Positions 17,676 to 26,473 of a stretch of DNA of 64,000 nt are shown here, one piece after another. The DNA is from Janthinobacterium sp051380735 (GTDB taxonomy: Bacteria; Pseudomonadota; Gammaproteobacteria; Burkholderiales; Burkholderiaceae_D), in assembly GCF_051380735.1 (NCBI RefSeq), contig NZ_JBNYXQ010000003.1, positions 1 to 64,000 of the forward strand, read 5' to 3'. Position 1 is the first letter of the stretch. Every line of letters starts with the position of its first letter. The notes beneath the pieces were generated by a model that was not told the DNA's origin, ran no database searches, and saw only the letters and a list, made by a program, of their open reading frames with translations. A program made the translations under genes and the position numbers.

Positions 17676-18119
17676 CTACTTGTTGCCGCCAGCCTGGGCC
17701 GCAAACGTCAGCTTTTCATAGCCGGCCAGGCGCGCCGCTTCCATCACATGGATCACCATCTGGTGCATGGCAAGCTGGTCGGCATTGACCACCACCACCG
17801 GCGTTTGCGCGGGCGGCTTGCCGCCGTTGGCGGCCTTGGCGGCATCCTGCAGCGCGTCGGCCAGGCCGGCCACGTCGCGGAACGACACCGGCTGCAGGTT
17901 GACCGTGTAATTGCCCTTGGCGTCGATGGTGACGTCGATCTGCTGCGGCTTGTCCCTGGCCTGCTCGGCGTTGGCCGTCGGCAAGGTGATCTGCAGTTCC
18001 GTAAATTTGCTGTAAGTGGTACTGACCATCAAAAAGATCAGGATCACCAGCAGCACGTCGATAAACGGAATCAGATTGATTTCGGGGTCTTCCCTCCCCT
18101 TGCCTTTACGAAAGTTCAT
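17676..18119 (-). CDS. exbD: Biopolymer transport protein ExbD/TolR family
   Basis: A 147-residue inner-membrane protein with one N-terminal helix (LIPFIDVLLVILIFLMVST) containing the conserved membrane Asp that carries protons, followed by a periplasmic domain (VPVVVVNADQ-like segment, here TPVVVVNADQLAMHQMV). It partners the ExbB-type protein encoded immediately upstream; the start codon overlaps the exbB stop (ATGA). Together with TonB they energise the TonB receptors, three of which lie in this window. Confidence 0.93.
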   Translation of the reverse strand: MNFRKGKGREDPEINLIPFIDVLLVILIFLMVSTTYSKFTELQITLPTANAEQARDKPQQIDVTIDAKGNYTVNLQPVSFRDVAGLADALQDAAKAANGGKPPAQTPVVVVNADQLAMHQMVIHVMEAARLAGYEKLTFAAQAGGNK

Positions 18120-18718
18120 TGGCGGCCACTGTGTACGAGGTCGACGAACTTGACCGCTTGCTGCTCCATGTCGATGACAAAACTGTCGACCAGGGCGCGG
18201 AAGTGGCGGTAGAAGATCAGCGCCGGCATGGCGATGGCCAGGCCGAAGGCGGTGTTATACAGAGCTACGGAAATACCGTGCGACAAGGCCGCATTCGAGG
18301 CGGTGGCGCCGGGCGAAGCAAAAATCTCGATCATGCCGATCACCGTGCCGAACAGGCCCATCAGCGGCGCCAGGGTTGCAATCGTGCCAAGGGTGGTGAG
18401 GAAGCGTTCCAGCGTGTGCGCCACGCCGCTGCCGGCCTCTTCGATCGATTCCTTCATCACCTCGCGCGGTGCATCGACATTGCGCAGCGCGGCGGCCAGC
18501 ACCACGCCCAGCGGCGAATTGGCTTCCAGCTTGGCTATCGTGTCAGGGGTGATCTTGCCGCTGCGATACACCTGCACCACTTCATCGAACAGCTTGCGCG
18601 GCAGGATGCGCGGACGGCGCAGGTACAGTAATCGCTCGATGATCAGGGCCAGCGCGACGATGGAAGCGATCAACAACAGCCAGATGGGCCAGCCGGCGGC
18701 TTGGAATAGTGCGAGCAA
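18116..18718 (-). CDS. exbB: MotA/TolQ/ExbB proton channel family protein
   Basis: A 200-residue, three-helix inner-membrane protein: GWPIWLLLIASIVALALIIERLLYL at the N-terminus, then TIATLAPLMGLFGTVIGMIEIF and AFGLAIAMPALIFYRHF. These are the ExbB/TolQ channel helices. I set the start at TTG 18718 (MLALFQAAGWPIWLL), because GGGAG precedes it by 6 bases and homologues begin here. The longer reading from 18958 runs into the repeat tract upstream and looks artefactual. It is the first gene of the exbB-exbD-lpxK-Trm112-kdsB run, and its upstream region is the unusual 1.28-kb repeat tract. Confidence 0.9.
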   Translation of the reverse strand: MLALFQAAGWPIWLLLIASIVALALIIERLLYLRRPRILPRKLFDEVVQVYRSGKITPDTIAKLEANSPLGVVLAAALRNVDAPREVMKESIEEAGSGVAHTLERFLTTLGTIATLAPLMGLFGTVIGMIEIFASPGATASNAALSHGISVALYNTAFGLAIAMPALIFYRHFRALVDSFVIDMEQQAVKFVDLVHSGRQ

Positions 18719-18854
18719 AAGGAACTCCCGTAATAATGAAAGGCGAAACGCCTGCGACGAATGGCGCAATGTAGCGCGTTGCAGCGCTGGCGGCAAGGGG
18801 CGCTCGCCGCATCGTACCAGCGACCAGCGAAGCGCAGTGCCGGACAACTGCTCG

Positions 18855-19860
18855 GGTTTTGCACAGTTTGTGTGGATAAGATTGTGCGCAAGCGGCCTCA
18901 ACGAATGACAAGTCATTGATTTCATTGATGATTGCCACCATGCGCAAATTAAAGGCATAGCAGCTATTCACAGGGAGTCAATGTCAAATACATCACAAAA
19001 CCAAAGTTCTGCACAATTACTGTGGACAAGATTGTGCGCAAACCCACGAACGAAGATCAAGTCATTGATTTTAAAGGAAAACTTGTCAATGCACAAAAAT
19101 GTGGCAACAGTCATCAAAAAAGGACAAACTGCCGCCAATAAGTTCTGCACACAATCTGTGGACAAGATTGTGCGCAAGCGCACGGTTAGGCCCCAAGTAC
19201 ATTGATTTATATCGTTTTTATGTCACTGATTAAAATTCAGGCAGCAGCAGGAAAGCCAGCTTTTCGGGGGCTGAAAAGGGCCGCACGCTGCGGTTTTCCA
19301 CAACCCAGGCAGTTCCGCACAAAAAATGTGGATAAGATTGTGAGCAAGCGTCTTGACTCCACGCAAGCACCTTGATTTTAAAGGGATTTTTACCAATGCT
19401 TAAAAATAGAGCAGCCAATTACCCCTGTGCAATGTCAAAAAAACGCCATATACATGGAAACAATTTACACGGTTCTCCCCATATTCTGTGGATAAGATTG
19501 TGCGCAAGCAGGCAGCGCGGTTTTTATGTCCTTGTTTTGTAAGACTATTCTTACAGTGCGCAAAAAGCAGGCAGGGGCAGGGCAGCGTGCGCCGGTGGAT
19601 AAAATAGCCAGCTTGTACAAGTTCTGCACATTTTTTGTGGATAAGATTGTGCGCAAGGCCATGTATGCTATCGCAAGTCCTTGATTTATAATGATTTAAG
19701 GTCCATGGTCAAAAATACGGCAGCAGCGTTTTTACGCTACCGCAGGGGTGTTTATCCCCAGCAAATAGTTCCGCACAATTTCAGTGGATAACTTTGTGCG
19801 TAAGTGCCCCCGGTATTGCTGATGTGCTTGATCCATAAGGACTTTTTCCTGCTGCACGCA
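18855..19860. repeat. Seven diverged ~150-bp tandem repeats, each with a DnaA-box-like core
   Basis: The 1.28-kb gap between exbB and xseA has no credible gene. Seven units recur at 136-170 bp spacing. Each contains the consensus TGTGGATAAGATTGTGCGCA. The 9-mer core is at 18871, 19021, 19157, 19327, 19487, 19636 and 19783. Units 1, 4, 5 and 6 carry TGTGGATAA, the exact complement of the DnaA box TTATCCACA. Units 2 and 3 have TGTGGACAA and unit 7 has AGTGGATAA. In most units an upstream GCACAAT-like arm pairs with the downstream ATTGTGC, forming a dyad around the box. At a fixed 37-38 bases after each core a second module resembles CAAGTCATTGATTT. A third, weaker module (ATGCnCAAAAAT then GGCAGCAG) follows. 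Function is unknown; DnaA binding is inferred. Confidence 0.85.
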
Positions 19861-19886
19861 AATCAGGCATCGGTAAAACCATCATC

Positions 19887-19900
19887 AAATCAATGACTTG
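19887..19900. repeat. Inverted copy of the second repeat module
   Basis: AAATCAATGACTTG is the exact reverse complement of CAAGTCATTGATTT found in repeat units 1 (18909) and 2 (19058). It lies at the xseA side of the tract, so the array ends with one module turned around. Confidence 0.7.
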
Positions 19901-19998
19901 GAAATAAAACTTGTTGTTTTGCCTGATATATGACATAAGCATGACCTCGCCGATAATATGTGGACAGCTACCCTTCTTCCCACCGTGGAACGCCCGAC

Positions 19999-21360
19999 AT
20001 GATGAACGACACTGCTGTAGACAGCGGCTTTGCAGCCCCGCCCGTACTGACCGTGACAGCCCTGAACCAGGCCGTTGCGCGTCTGCTCGAGCGCTCGTTT
20101 CCACTGACCTGGATCGCGGGCGAGATCTCCAACTTCACGCGTGCCAGTTCCGGCCACTGGTATTTCACCCTCAAGGATGACGCCGCCCAGGTGCGCGCCG
20201 TGATGTTCCGTGGCCGCGCCCAGTACGCCGGTTTCACCCCGCGCGAAGGCGACAAGGTCGAAGTGCGCGCGCTGGTCACCCTGTACGGTGCGCGCGGCGA
20301 CTACCAGATCAATGTGGAGGCGATCCGCCGCGCCGGCGTGGGCGCCCTGTACGAAGCCTTCCAGCGCCTGAAAGACAAACTGTCGGCACAAGGCCTGTTC
20401 GATGCCGAACGCAAGCGCGCCATCCCGATGTTCGCGCGCACCATCGGTATCGTCACCAGCCCCCAGGCAGCGGCCCTGCGCGATGTGCTGACAGCCTTGC
20501 AGCGGCGCGCGCCACATGTCGCCATCATCCTGTATCCGACGCCGGTACAGGGCCAGCAGGCGCCGGAAAAAATCGCCCATGCCATCCGCACCGCCTCGCA
20601 GCGCGCCGAATGCGACGTGCTGCTGGTATGCCGCGGTGGCGGCAGCATCGAGGATTTATGGTCGTTCAACGACGAAGGCGTCGCCCATGCAATCGCAGGT
20701 TGCAGCATGCCGGTGATCAGCGGCGTCGGCCACGAGACCGACTTCACGATAGCCGACTTCGCAGCCGACCTGCGCGCCGCCACGCCGACGGCCGCCGCCG
20801 AACTGGCCGCCACGCCGCGCGCCGACTGGCTGGCCTCGCTGCGTGCCGACACCAACGATTTGCGCCGCGCCATGCGCCGCCGCCTGGACGACGCGGCGCA
20901 AACGCTGGACCGCCACAGCCGCCGCCTGCTCAACCCGAAAGCGCAGCTGCAGCAACAGCGCTTGCAGCTGCTGGCCCTGTCGACCGCCATGACGCACGCC
21001 GCGCGCGCGCCGCTGAACCAGTCGATGTATGCACTGGACCGCTTGCGCCACCGCTGGGCCGCGCTGCGCCCCGACGTGACGGTGCCGCGCGCGCGGCTGC
21101 AGGAAGCGCAGCGCAGAAGCGGCGCAGCGATGGAACAACTGCTGACGCGGCGGCGCCATCAGCTCGGCGCCCTGGCCGCGCAGCTGGAACTGCTGAACCC
21201 GCAGCGCACCCTGGAACGCGGCTACGCCATCGTGCGCGACGAAAAAGGCCATATCGTGCGTTCGCCAGCGCAATTGCAGGCACGCCAGCACTTGCACCTG
21301 CGCCTGGCCGATGGCAGCGCCGAGGTCGGCATCGCCAGCGTGCAGACGGTAATGGAATAA
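19999..21360 (+). CDS. xseA: Exodeoxyribonuclease VII large subunit
   Basis: About 453 residues. It has an N-terminal OB-fold (VTALNQAVARLLERSFPLTWIAGEISNFTRASSGHWYFTLKD, positions about 15-60) and a catalytic core with IGIVTSPQAAALRDVL, VCRGGGSIEDLWSFNDE and SGVGHETDFTIADFAADLRAATPTAAAE. A long coiled-coil region follows, and the C-terminal TLERGYAIV motif. The enzyme, with XseB, degrades single-stranded DNA. I use ATG 19999 (a GTG at 19960 has weaker support); no strong ribosome site is visible. It is convergent with the beta-glucoside operon and lies just after the DnaA-box repeat tract. Confidence 0.97.
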   Translation: MMNDTAVDSGFAAPPVLTVTALNQAVARLLERSFPLTWIAGEISNFTRASSGHWYFTLKDDAAQVRAVMFRGRAQYAGFTPREGDKVEVRALVTLYGARGDYQINVEAIRRAGVGALYEAFQRLKDKLSAQGLFDAERKRAIPMFARTIGIVTSPQAAALRDVLTALQRRAPHVAIILYPTPVQGQQAPEKIAHAIRTASQRAECDVLLVCRGGGSIEDLWSFNDEGVAHAIAGCSMPVISGVGHETDFTIADFAADLRAATPTAAAELAATPRADWLASLRADTNDLRRAMRRRLDDAAQTLDRHSRRLLNPKAQLQQQRLQLLALSTAMTHAARAPLNQSMYALDRLRHRWAALRPDVTVPRARLQEAQRRSGAAMEQLLTRRRHQLGALAAQLELLNPQRTLERGYAIVRDEKGHIVRSPAQLQARQHLHLRLADGSAEVGIASVQTVME

Positions 21361-21364
21361 AAAA

Positions 21365-21386
21365 GGCCGGGTGTCGCCACCCGGCC
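21365..21386 (-). terminator. Terminator of the beta-glucoside operon
   Basis: GGCCGGGTG and CACCCGGCC make a 9-bp GC-rich stem with a TCGC loop. On the minus strand it is followed by TTTT, and it lies 35 bp after the stop of the TonB receptor gene. The A-tract on the other side means it could also act weakly for xseA. Confidence 0.85.
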
Positions 21387-21420
21387 AAAACATGCTACTG
21401 AGACCTTACAGCCCTGCTGC

Positions 21421-23898
21421 TTAAAACTTCATCGATACCCGTGCACCAAACGTGCGCGGCGCGTTGTAAAAGGCGCCGTAGATCTGCTGCGTCGGCTGGC
21501 ATGGCATGCCCACATCGGTGCAGATTTCATTGACATCGAGCTTGACCGCCTTGTCGGTGGCGTTCTGCACGAACGCTTCGACCGTGTAAGCCTTGTTGGC
21601 CGGCTGGTAGCGCAGGCTCAGGTCCAGCGTGGTATAGGCTTGCTGGCGCTTGACGCCGGCGTGGCCCGGCACGTCGCCGTTGAACGCGCCGGCGCCGACA
21701 TAGCTCATGGTTTCGTAATGCACCGACGCGCGCGGCGTCAGCTGGCCGCCGGCGACTGCAAAGTCATGCTCGTACTGCACCGTGGTGGAGAACTTCGGCG
21801 CGTGCTTCATGGTGCTGCCGCCCACGTTCACCAGCGGTGCGGTGCTGCCGCAAGCCTGGCCATTGGCGCGCGCCGCATCGACGTCGCACGACAGAAAATC
21901 GTCGTACACGGCTTTCAGCCAGGTGGCGTTGCCGGTCAGGCGATCAACCGCAGTCGGCCGCCAGACCCACTCCGCTTCCAGGCCCTTGACGGTGGCGCCC
22001 GCCGCATTGAAGTTGGCCAGTACGCTGTTGACCACTTGCGATTCGAGCTTGTCCTTGTATTTCATCAAAAAGGCGTCGAGGTTCAGGGTCAGCTGGCGAT
22101 TGAGCAAATCGGATTTGAAACCGATTTCATAACTGGTCAATTTTTCAGGCTTGGTGGTGGCGCCACCGTCGCCGATGGCCGGCGAGTGGAAGCCGGTGGT
22201 CACCGAACCGAACAGCAAGATATCGGGCCGCAGCTTGTACTCGATGCGGCCCAGCCAGGTTGCCTGGCCATATTTCAGGTCCGCCGTGTTGTCGCCCGGT
22301 GTATTGCCGCAGGACGCTGCCGTGATCGCGCCACCCGGTCCGATATTGTGCGTGTTGGCCAGGCCCGTGCCGGGCTTGACCAGCTGCGCCAGTTGGTCCG
22401 GCGTCAGCACGGTGGTGCCCAGCGGCGTGTTGGCGGGCCAGTTCGGGCAGGCCCAGTTCTGGCCGCCGATATCGAATTTATGGTCTTTGGTGTAGCGCGC
22501 GCCGGCCGTCAGCTTGATCTGGTCCGTCACTTGCTGGCTGACCTGGCCGAACACGGCTTTCGATTTCAGCTGGCGATTGCCCTGGATGAAAGACATCGAC
22601 GAAGCATACTGGCCGACGGTCGGCTGCACGAAAATCACGGCGCCGTTGGCGATATCCTGCTGCACTGCGGCCTGCGAGATCTGGCTGCGGTCGATATCGA
22701 AGCGCACCTTGTTCTTCTCATTGAACAGGAACAGGCCGGCCACCCACTGGAACGGCGCCTCGTCGTCCGAACGCGCCTGCAGCTCGTGCGAATAGCTGTC
22801 GAACTGCGCCCAGTCGGTGCGGTTTTCCGACTTGAAACCTGGGAACAGGCCGGCGTCGGCGTCGTTGCTGTTCTGGCGCTTGTAGCGGCTCCAGCTGCCC
22901 AGGTAAGCAAAGTCGAGCGAGTCGGTCGGCTTGTAATTGAGCTTGCCCTTGTAAGTCAGGATCGATTGATCGAGCGTGCCCGGCGTGTCGATCAGGGCCG
23001 AGCGCAGTTTTTCACCCGCTTTCGGTTCGGCCGCCAGGTAGACATTGCCGGAACCCTGGTCGAGGAAGTAGTCGGCGATAAACGTGCCGCGCAAGTGCGG
23101 CGTGATCTTCCACAGCAGCGAGGCGCGCACGCCCATCTGGTCGCCGGCGCCATACTTGGCCGCACCCGGCATCACGTTCGAGCCGCGGCGGAAATCGACC
23201 GTACCATCGTGGCTGTCCTTGATGGCAGCGATGCGCAGCGCCACGTCGTCGGAAAGCGGGATATTGAGCATGCCCTGCGTCTGCAGGTGACGGTAGTCGC
23301 CAACGGTGATGCCGGCCGAGCCCATGAATTTGGTCGTGTTCGGCGCGGCCGACACCAGATTGACGGCGCCGGCGGTGGAATTGCGGCCGTTCAGCGTGCC
23401 CTGCGGACCACGCGCCACCTCGACGTGCGACAAGTCGTACATCAGCGCGGTGGCGCCTTGCGGCCGTGGCGAATACACGCCGTCGACATAGAACGCCACG
23501 GCCGGGTCGCCCAGTTCGGTATGGTTGGCCGAACCGACGCCGCGCATATAGACGTGTACGCCGCCCGAGTCGCCATGCTGTTCAACCACCAGGCTGGGCA
23601 CCATGGTGGCCAGCGAAGCAAGGTCCTTGACCTGGTTGTTCTGCAGGGTGTCCTGGTTGAAGGCGGTGACGGCCAGCGGCGTGTCCTGCACAAAGGTGTT
23701 GCGACGCGTGGCCGTGACGACGATGCGGTCCATCGGCGCCGCCGCAGCGCCATCCGTTGCCGCTGCGTCTGGTGCTGGTGCTGGTGCAGCCGTATCGGCC
23801 TGCTGCGCCATGGCGGCGCCGCTGCCCAGCAGGATCAGCTGGGCAAATGTGACGTGGGCCAGGCTGCTGGCGATGGTGTTACGTACTGGTTGTTTCAT
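21421..23898 (-). CDS. TonB-dependent receptor, likely for beta-glucosides
   Basis: An 825-residue outer-membrane receptor. It has a signal peptide to about residue 31, a TonB-box-like DRIVVTATRR, a plug with FVQDTPLAVTAFNQ, GDPAVAFYVDGVYSPRPQG and VEVARGPQGTLNGRNSTAGAVNLVS, and a long barrel ending in RVSMKF. The plug is of the class seen in outer-membrane transporters for sugars and other organics as well as siderophores. The role is inferred from context: it is the last gene of an operon with a sugar ABC transporter and a GH1 beta-glucosidase, and a terminator follows. Confidence 0.88.
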   Translation of the reverse strand: MKQPVRNTIASSLAHVTFAQLILLGSGAAMAQQADTAAPAPAPDAAATDGAAAAPMDRIVVTATRRNTFVQDTPLAVTAFNQDTLQNNQVKDLASLATMVPSLVVEQHGDSGGVHVYMRGVGSANHTELGDPAVAFYVDGVYSPRPQGATALMYDLSHVEVARGPQGTLNGRNSTAGAVNLVSAAPNTTKFMGSAGITVGDYRHLQTQGMLNIPLSDDVALRIAAIKDSHDGTVDFRRGSNVMPGAAKYGAGDQMGVRASLLWKITPHLRGTFIADYFLDQGSGNVYLAAEPKAGEKLRSALIDTPGTLDQSILTYKGKLNYKPTDSLDFAYLGSWSRYKRQNSNDADAGLFPGFKSENRTDWAQFDSYSHELQARSDDEAPFQWVAGLFLFNEKNKVRFDIDRSQISQAAVQQDIANGAVIFVQPTVGQYASSMSFIQGNRQLKSKAVFGQVSQQVTDQIKLTAGARYTKDHKFDIGGQNWACPNWPANTPLGTTVLTPDQLAQLVKPGTGLANTHNIGPGGAITAASCGNTPGDNTADLKYGQATWLGRIEYKLRPDILLFGSVTTGFHSPAIGDGGATTKPEKLTSYEIGFKSDLLNRQLTLNLDAFLMKYKDKLESQVVNSVLANFNAAGATVKGLEAEWVWRPTAVDRLTGNATWLKAVYDDFLSCDVDAARANGQACGSTAPLVNVGGSTMKHAPKFSTTVQYEHDFAVAGGQLTPRASVHYETMSYVGAGAFNGDVPGHAGVKRQQAYTTLDLSLRYQPANKAYTVEAFVQNATDKAVKLDVNEICTDVGMPCQPTQQIYGAFYNAPRTFGARVSMKF

Positions 23899-24009
23899 GA
23901 TGTGTCTCCTCTACCTGCCACTGGTTGGATAATGATGGCATGGCTCTGCGGCCATGGCCTTGCTTTTCAACGCCGCTACTCAGCTTGAATTCATGATGCC
24001 TCCGTCGCT

Positions 24010-25050
24010 TCAATGCCTGGCCACGGCACGGCCACCGGCATCGAACAGAAAGGCGTGTCCCTCTTCCGGCGCAAAGCCGATGCGGCTGCCCGGCGCCAGT
24101 GCGTGCTGCGTCTCGCCATGCAGCTTGATCGCCAGCGCATGCGCGCTGTTGTCGAGCATGGCGTGGATGATCTGGGCGTCACCCAGCTGCTCGATCAGCG
24201 TGACGTTGGCACCATAGCCTTCGCCTTGTGATACCAGGCGCAGATGCTCGGGACGGATGCCGACCAGCATGCCAGGCTCGCCGCCCAGCTGCGCGGCCAA
24301 GGCCGGCACCGCAGCGCATGGCAAAAAGTTCATGCGCAGCGCGCCGATAAAGCCGGCCACGAACTGGCTGGCCGGATGGCGGTACAGTTCCAGGGGCGCG
24401 CCCACCTGCTCCAGGTGGCCGCCGTGGAATACGGCCACGCGGTCACCCAGGGTCATCGCTTCGACCTGGTCATGCGTCACGTAGATCATGGTCGTGCCCA
24501 GTTCCTGGTGCAGCTTGGCCAGCTCGATGCGGGTCTGCACGCGCAGCGAGGCATCGAGGTTAGACAGCGGTTCGTCGAACAGGAACACCTTGGGCTGGCG
24601 CACGATGGAGCGGCCGATCGCCACGCGCTGGCGCTCGCCGCCCGACAGCGCCTTCGGTTTGCGCTCGAGCAGGTGCGTGATCTGCAAAATCTCGGCCACC
24701 TTGCCAACGGCGGCGCGCACTTCGGCGTCCGGCTTGCCAGCGAGCTTGAGCGCAAAACCCATGTTCTCGCGCGCCGTCATGTGCGGGTACAGCGCATAGC
24801 TCTGGAACACCATGGCGATGCCCCGTTCGGCCGGCGGCACGTCGTTGGCCAGCAGGTCGCCGATGCGCAGCTGGCCCGCGCTGATGTCTTCCAGTCCGGC
24901 GATCATGCGCAGCAGGGTCGACTTGCCACAGCCGGACGGCCCGACGAAGACCATGAATTCGCCGTCATGGATATCGAGGTCGAGGCCCTTGACGATTTCC
25001 GGGCCGTCGCCATACGTCTTGCGGATGCCGCGCAGCGAGATGGCGGCCAT
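24010..25050 (-). CDS. Sugar ABC transporter ATP-binding protein (MalK/UgpC type)
   Basis: A 346-residue ATPase. The Walker A is GPSGCGKST, the Q-loop is VFQSYALYPHMTARENM, the signature is LSGGERQRVAIGRS and the Walker B is LFDEPLSNLDASLR. A C-terminal regulatory TOBE/OB domain (VGIRPEHLRL) marks the CUT1 MalK/UgpC class. The ATG at 25050 is chosen because GGAGGG precedes it and homologues start MAAISLRGIRKTYG. It begins one base after the beta-glucosidase stop codon. It supplies energy to the two permeases at 26474-28308. Confidence 0.95.
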   Translation of the reverse strand: MAAISLRGIRKTYGDGPEIVKGLDLDIHDGEFMVFVGPSGCGKSTLLRMIAGLEDISAGQLRIGDLLANDVPPAERGIAMVFQSYALYPHMTARENMGFALKLAGKPDAEVRAAVGKVAEILQITHLLERKPKALSGGERQRVAIGRSIVRQPKVFLFDEPLSNLDASLRVQTRIELAKLHQELGTTMIYVTHDQVEAMTLGDRVAVFHGGHLEQVGAPLELYRHPASQFVAGFIGALRMNFLPCAAVPALAAQLGGEPGMLVGIRPEHLRLVSQGEGYGANVTLIEQLGDAQIIHAMLDNSAHALAIKLHGETQHALAPGSRIGFAPEEGHAFLFDAGGRAVARH

Positions 25051-25051
25051 C

Positions 25052-26434
25052 TCAGCGCCCTCCTGCCGTCGCCAGCTGCGGCGCATCTGCATGCAGCGCG
25101 CGCTGGGCGGCGATAAAGTCGCGGTACCACAGGGCGCTGTCTTTCAGGCTGCGCTGCTGGGTGGCGTAATCGACATACACCATGCCGAAGCGCTTGGCAT
25201 AGCCCGAATTCCACTCGAAGTTGTCCATCAGGCTCCAGTAAAAATAGCCGCGCACATCGATACCCTGGGCGATCACGGCGCGCAAGGCGTCCAGGTGCAG
25301 CTGCACATACTCGATGCGCGGCTGGTCATGGACTGCGCCGCCATCGAGCTTGTCGGCCACTGCCATGCCGTTTTCGGTGATGTAGACCGGCGGCAGCGGG
25401 TATTCGCGGTGCAGGCCGACCAGCAGTTCCGTCAGCCCCTGCGGATAGGTTTCCCAGCCCATGTCGTTGACGCCCAGCTTGCATTCGGGCTTGCGCGGCG
25501 GCGTCTCGCCGCTGACAAAAGCACGCGTGTAATAGTTCACGCCGAGGAAATCGATGGGCTGCTTGATATCTATGAAATCGTTTTCAAAGATCGACAAAGC
25601 TGAAGCATCGACGTGTTTCAGGGCCAGTGCCGGATAGCGGCCCTTGAAAATGGCGTCCATATACCACTGCACCGAGCGCGCATATTCGAGTTCGGCGAGT
25701 TCCTTGTCACGGGCGCTGTCGGTGGCCGGCGTGGCCGTCCATTGATTGAGCACGATGCCCAGTTTTGCCGACGGCGCCACGGCGCGCATCGCCTGCATCG
25801 CCAGACCGTGCGACAGCAGCAGATGGTGCGATACCTGCACCGCGGCGGCAGGGTCGGCCATGCCCGGCGCGAACTGGCCCGTGCCGTGGCCCAGCACCGC
25901 CGTGCACCATGGCTCGTTATGGGTGGCGATGCTGGTCACGCGGTGGCCGAAGCGGCGCGCCACTTCAGCGGCGTAGGCGGCAAAGTGGTAGCAGGTAGCG
26001 CGATTGAGCCAGCCGCCTTCGTCCTGCAGGGCTTGCGGCAAATCCCAGTGGTACAGGGTCAGGTGGGCGTCTAGCCCTTTTGTGGCCAGCGCATCGAGCA
26101 GGCGTGCATAGAAATCGAAGCCGGCCTCGTTCCAGGCACCCGAACCTGTTGGCTGCACGCGCGACCAGGACATCGAAAAACGGTAGGCATTGACGCCCAG
26201 GTTGGCGATCAGCTCGACGTCATCGGCATAGCGGTGGTAATGGTCGCAAGCGACGTCGCCATTGCTGCCGTCGGTGATCTTGCCCTCGGTGTGGCTGAAG
26301 GTATCCCAGATCGACGGCCCGCGGCCATCGATGGCGGCAGCGCCCTCGATCTGGTAGGCGCTGGTGGCCACGCCCCAGGTAAAGGTGGCAGGAAAGTTGG
26401 TGTCGAAGGTAGTATCGAAGTCGTCGTTATGCAT
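25052..26434 (-). CDS. GH1 family beta-glucosidase
   Basis: A 460-residue cytosolic glycoside hydrolase. The acid/base Glu174 is in THNEPW and the nucleophile Glu354 in YITENGM. The N-terminal signature FTWGVATSAYQIEGA and the terminal sugar-binding WSLMDNFEWNSGY are also present. There is no signal peptide, so it would hydrolyse beta-glucosides such as cellobiose after import by the neighbouring ABC transporter. It lies between the inner permease and the ATPase gene in the operon, with very short gaps. Exact linkage preference cannot be read from sequence. Confidence 0.95.
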   Translation of the reverse strand: MHNDDFDTTFDTNFPATFTWGVATSAYQIEGAAAIDGRGPSIWDTFSHTEGKITDGSNGDVACDHYHRYADDVELIANLGVNAYRFSMSWSRVQPTGSGAWNEAGFDFYARLLDALATKGLDAHLTLYHWDLPQALQDEGGWLNRATCYHFAAYAAEVARRFGHRVTSIATHNEPWCTAVLGHGTGQFAPGMADPAAAVQVSHHLLLSHGLAMQAMRAVAPSAKLGIVLNQWTATPATDSARDKELAELEYARSVQWYMDAIFKGRYPALALKHVDASALSIFENDFIDIKQPIDFLGVNYYTRAFVSGETPPRKPECKLGVNDMGWETYPQGLTELLVGLHREYPLPPVYITENGMAVADKLDGGAVHDQPRIEYVQLHLDALRAVIAQGIDVRGYFYWSLMDNFEWNSGYAKRFGMVYVDYATQQRSLKDSALWYRDFIAAQRALHADAPQLATAGGR

Positions 26435-26473
26435 GGTCGTTGGTGTCTTGTTGGTGGTGGTGGAAGGTGTGGA

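Noticed and set aside
18719..18958. N-terminal extension of the ExbB-type protein
   Set aside because: The extension lacks family similarity and covers the first repeat unit; a TTG with GGGAG at 18718 gives the normal protein.
19230..19418. Short ORFs (60-75 aa) inside the repeat tract
   Set aside because: They follow the repeat units, lack ribosome sites and have no similarity to known proteins.
18855..19860. CRISPR array
   Set aside because: Repeat spacing is 136-170 bp, the units are diverged, the intervening parts share modules, and no cas genes are present.
18719..19998. Calling the repeat tract the chromosomal origin
   Set aside because: No dnaA, dnaN, gidA or parAB nearby and no obvious AT-rich unwinding block next to the boxes; a titration or regulatory role is as likely.
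21640..23988. 782-aa plus-strand ORF over the beta-glucoside TonB receptor
   Set aside because: Shadow frame without domains.
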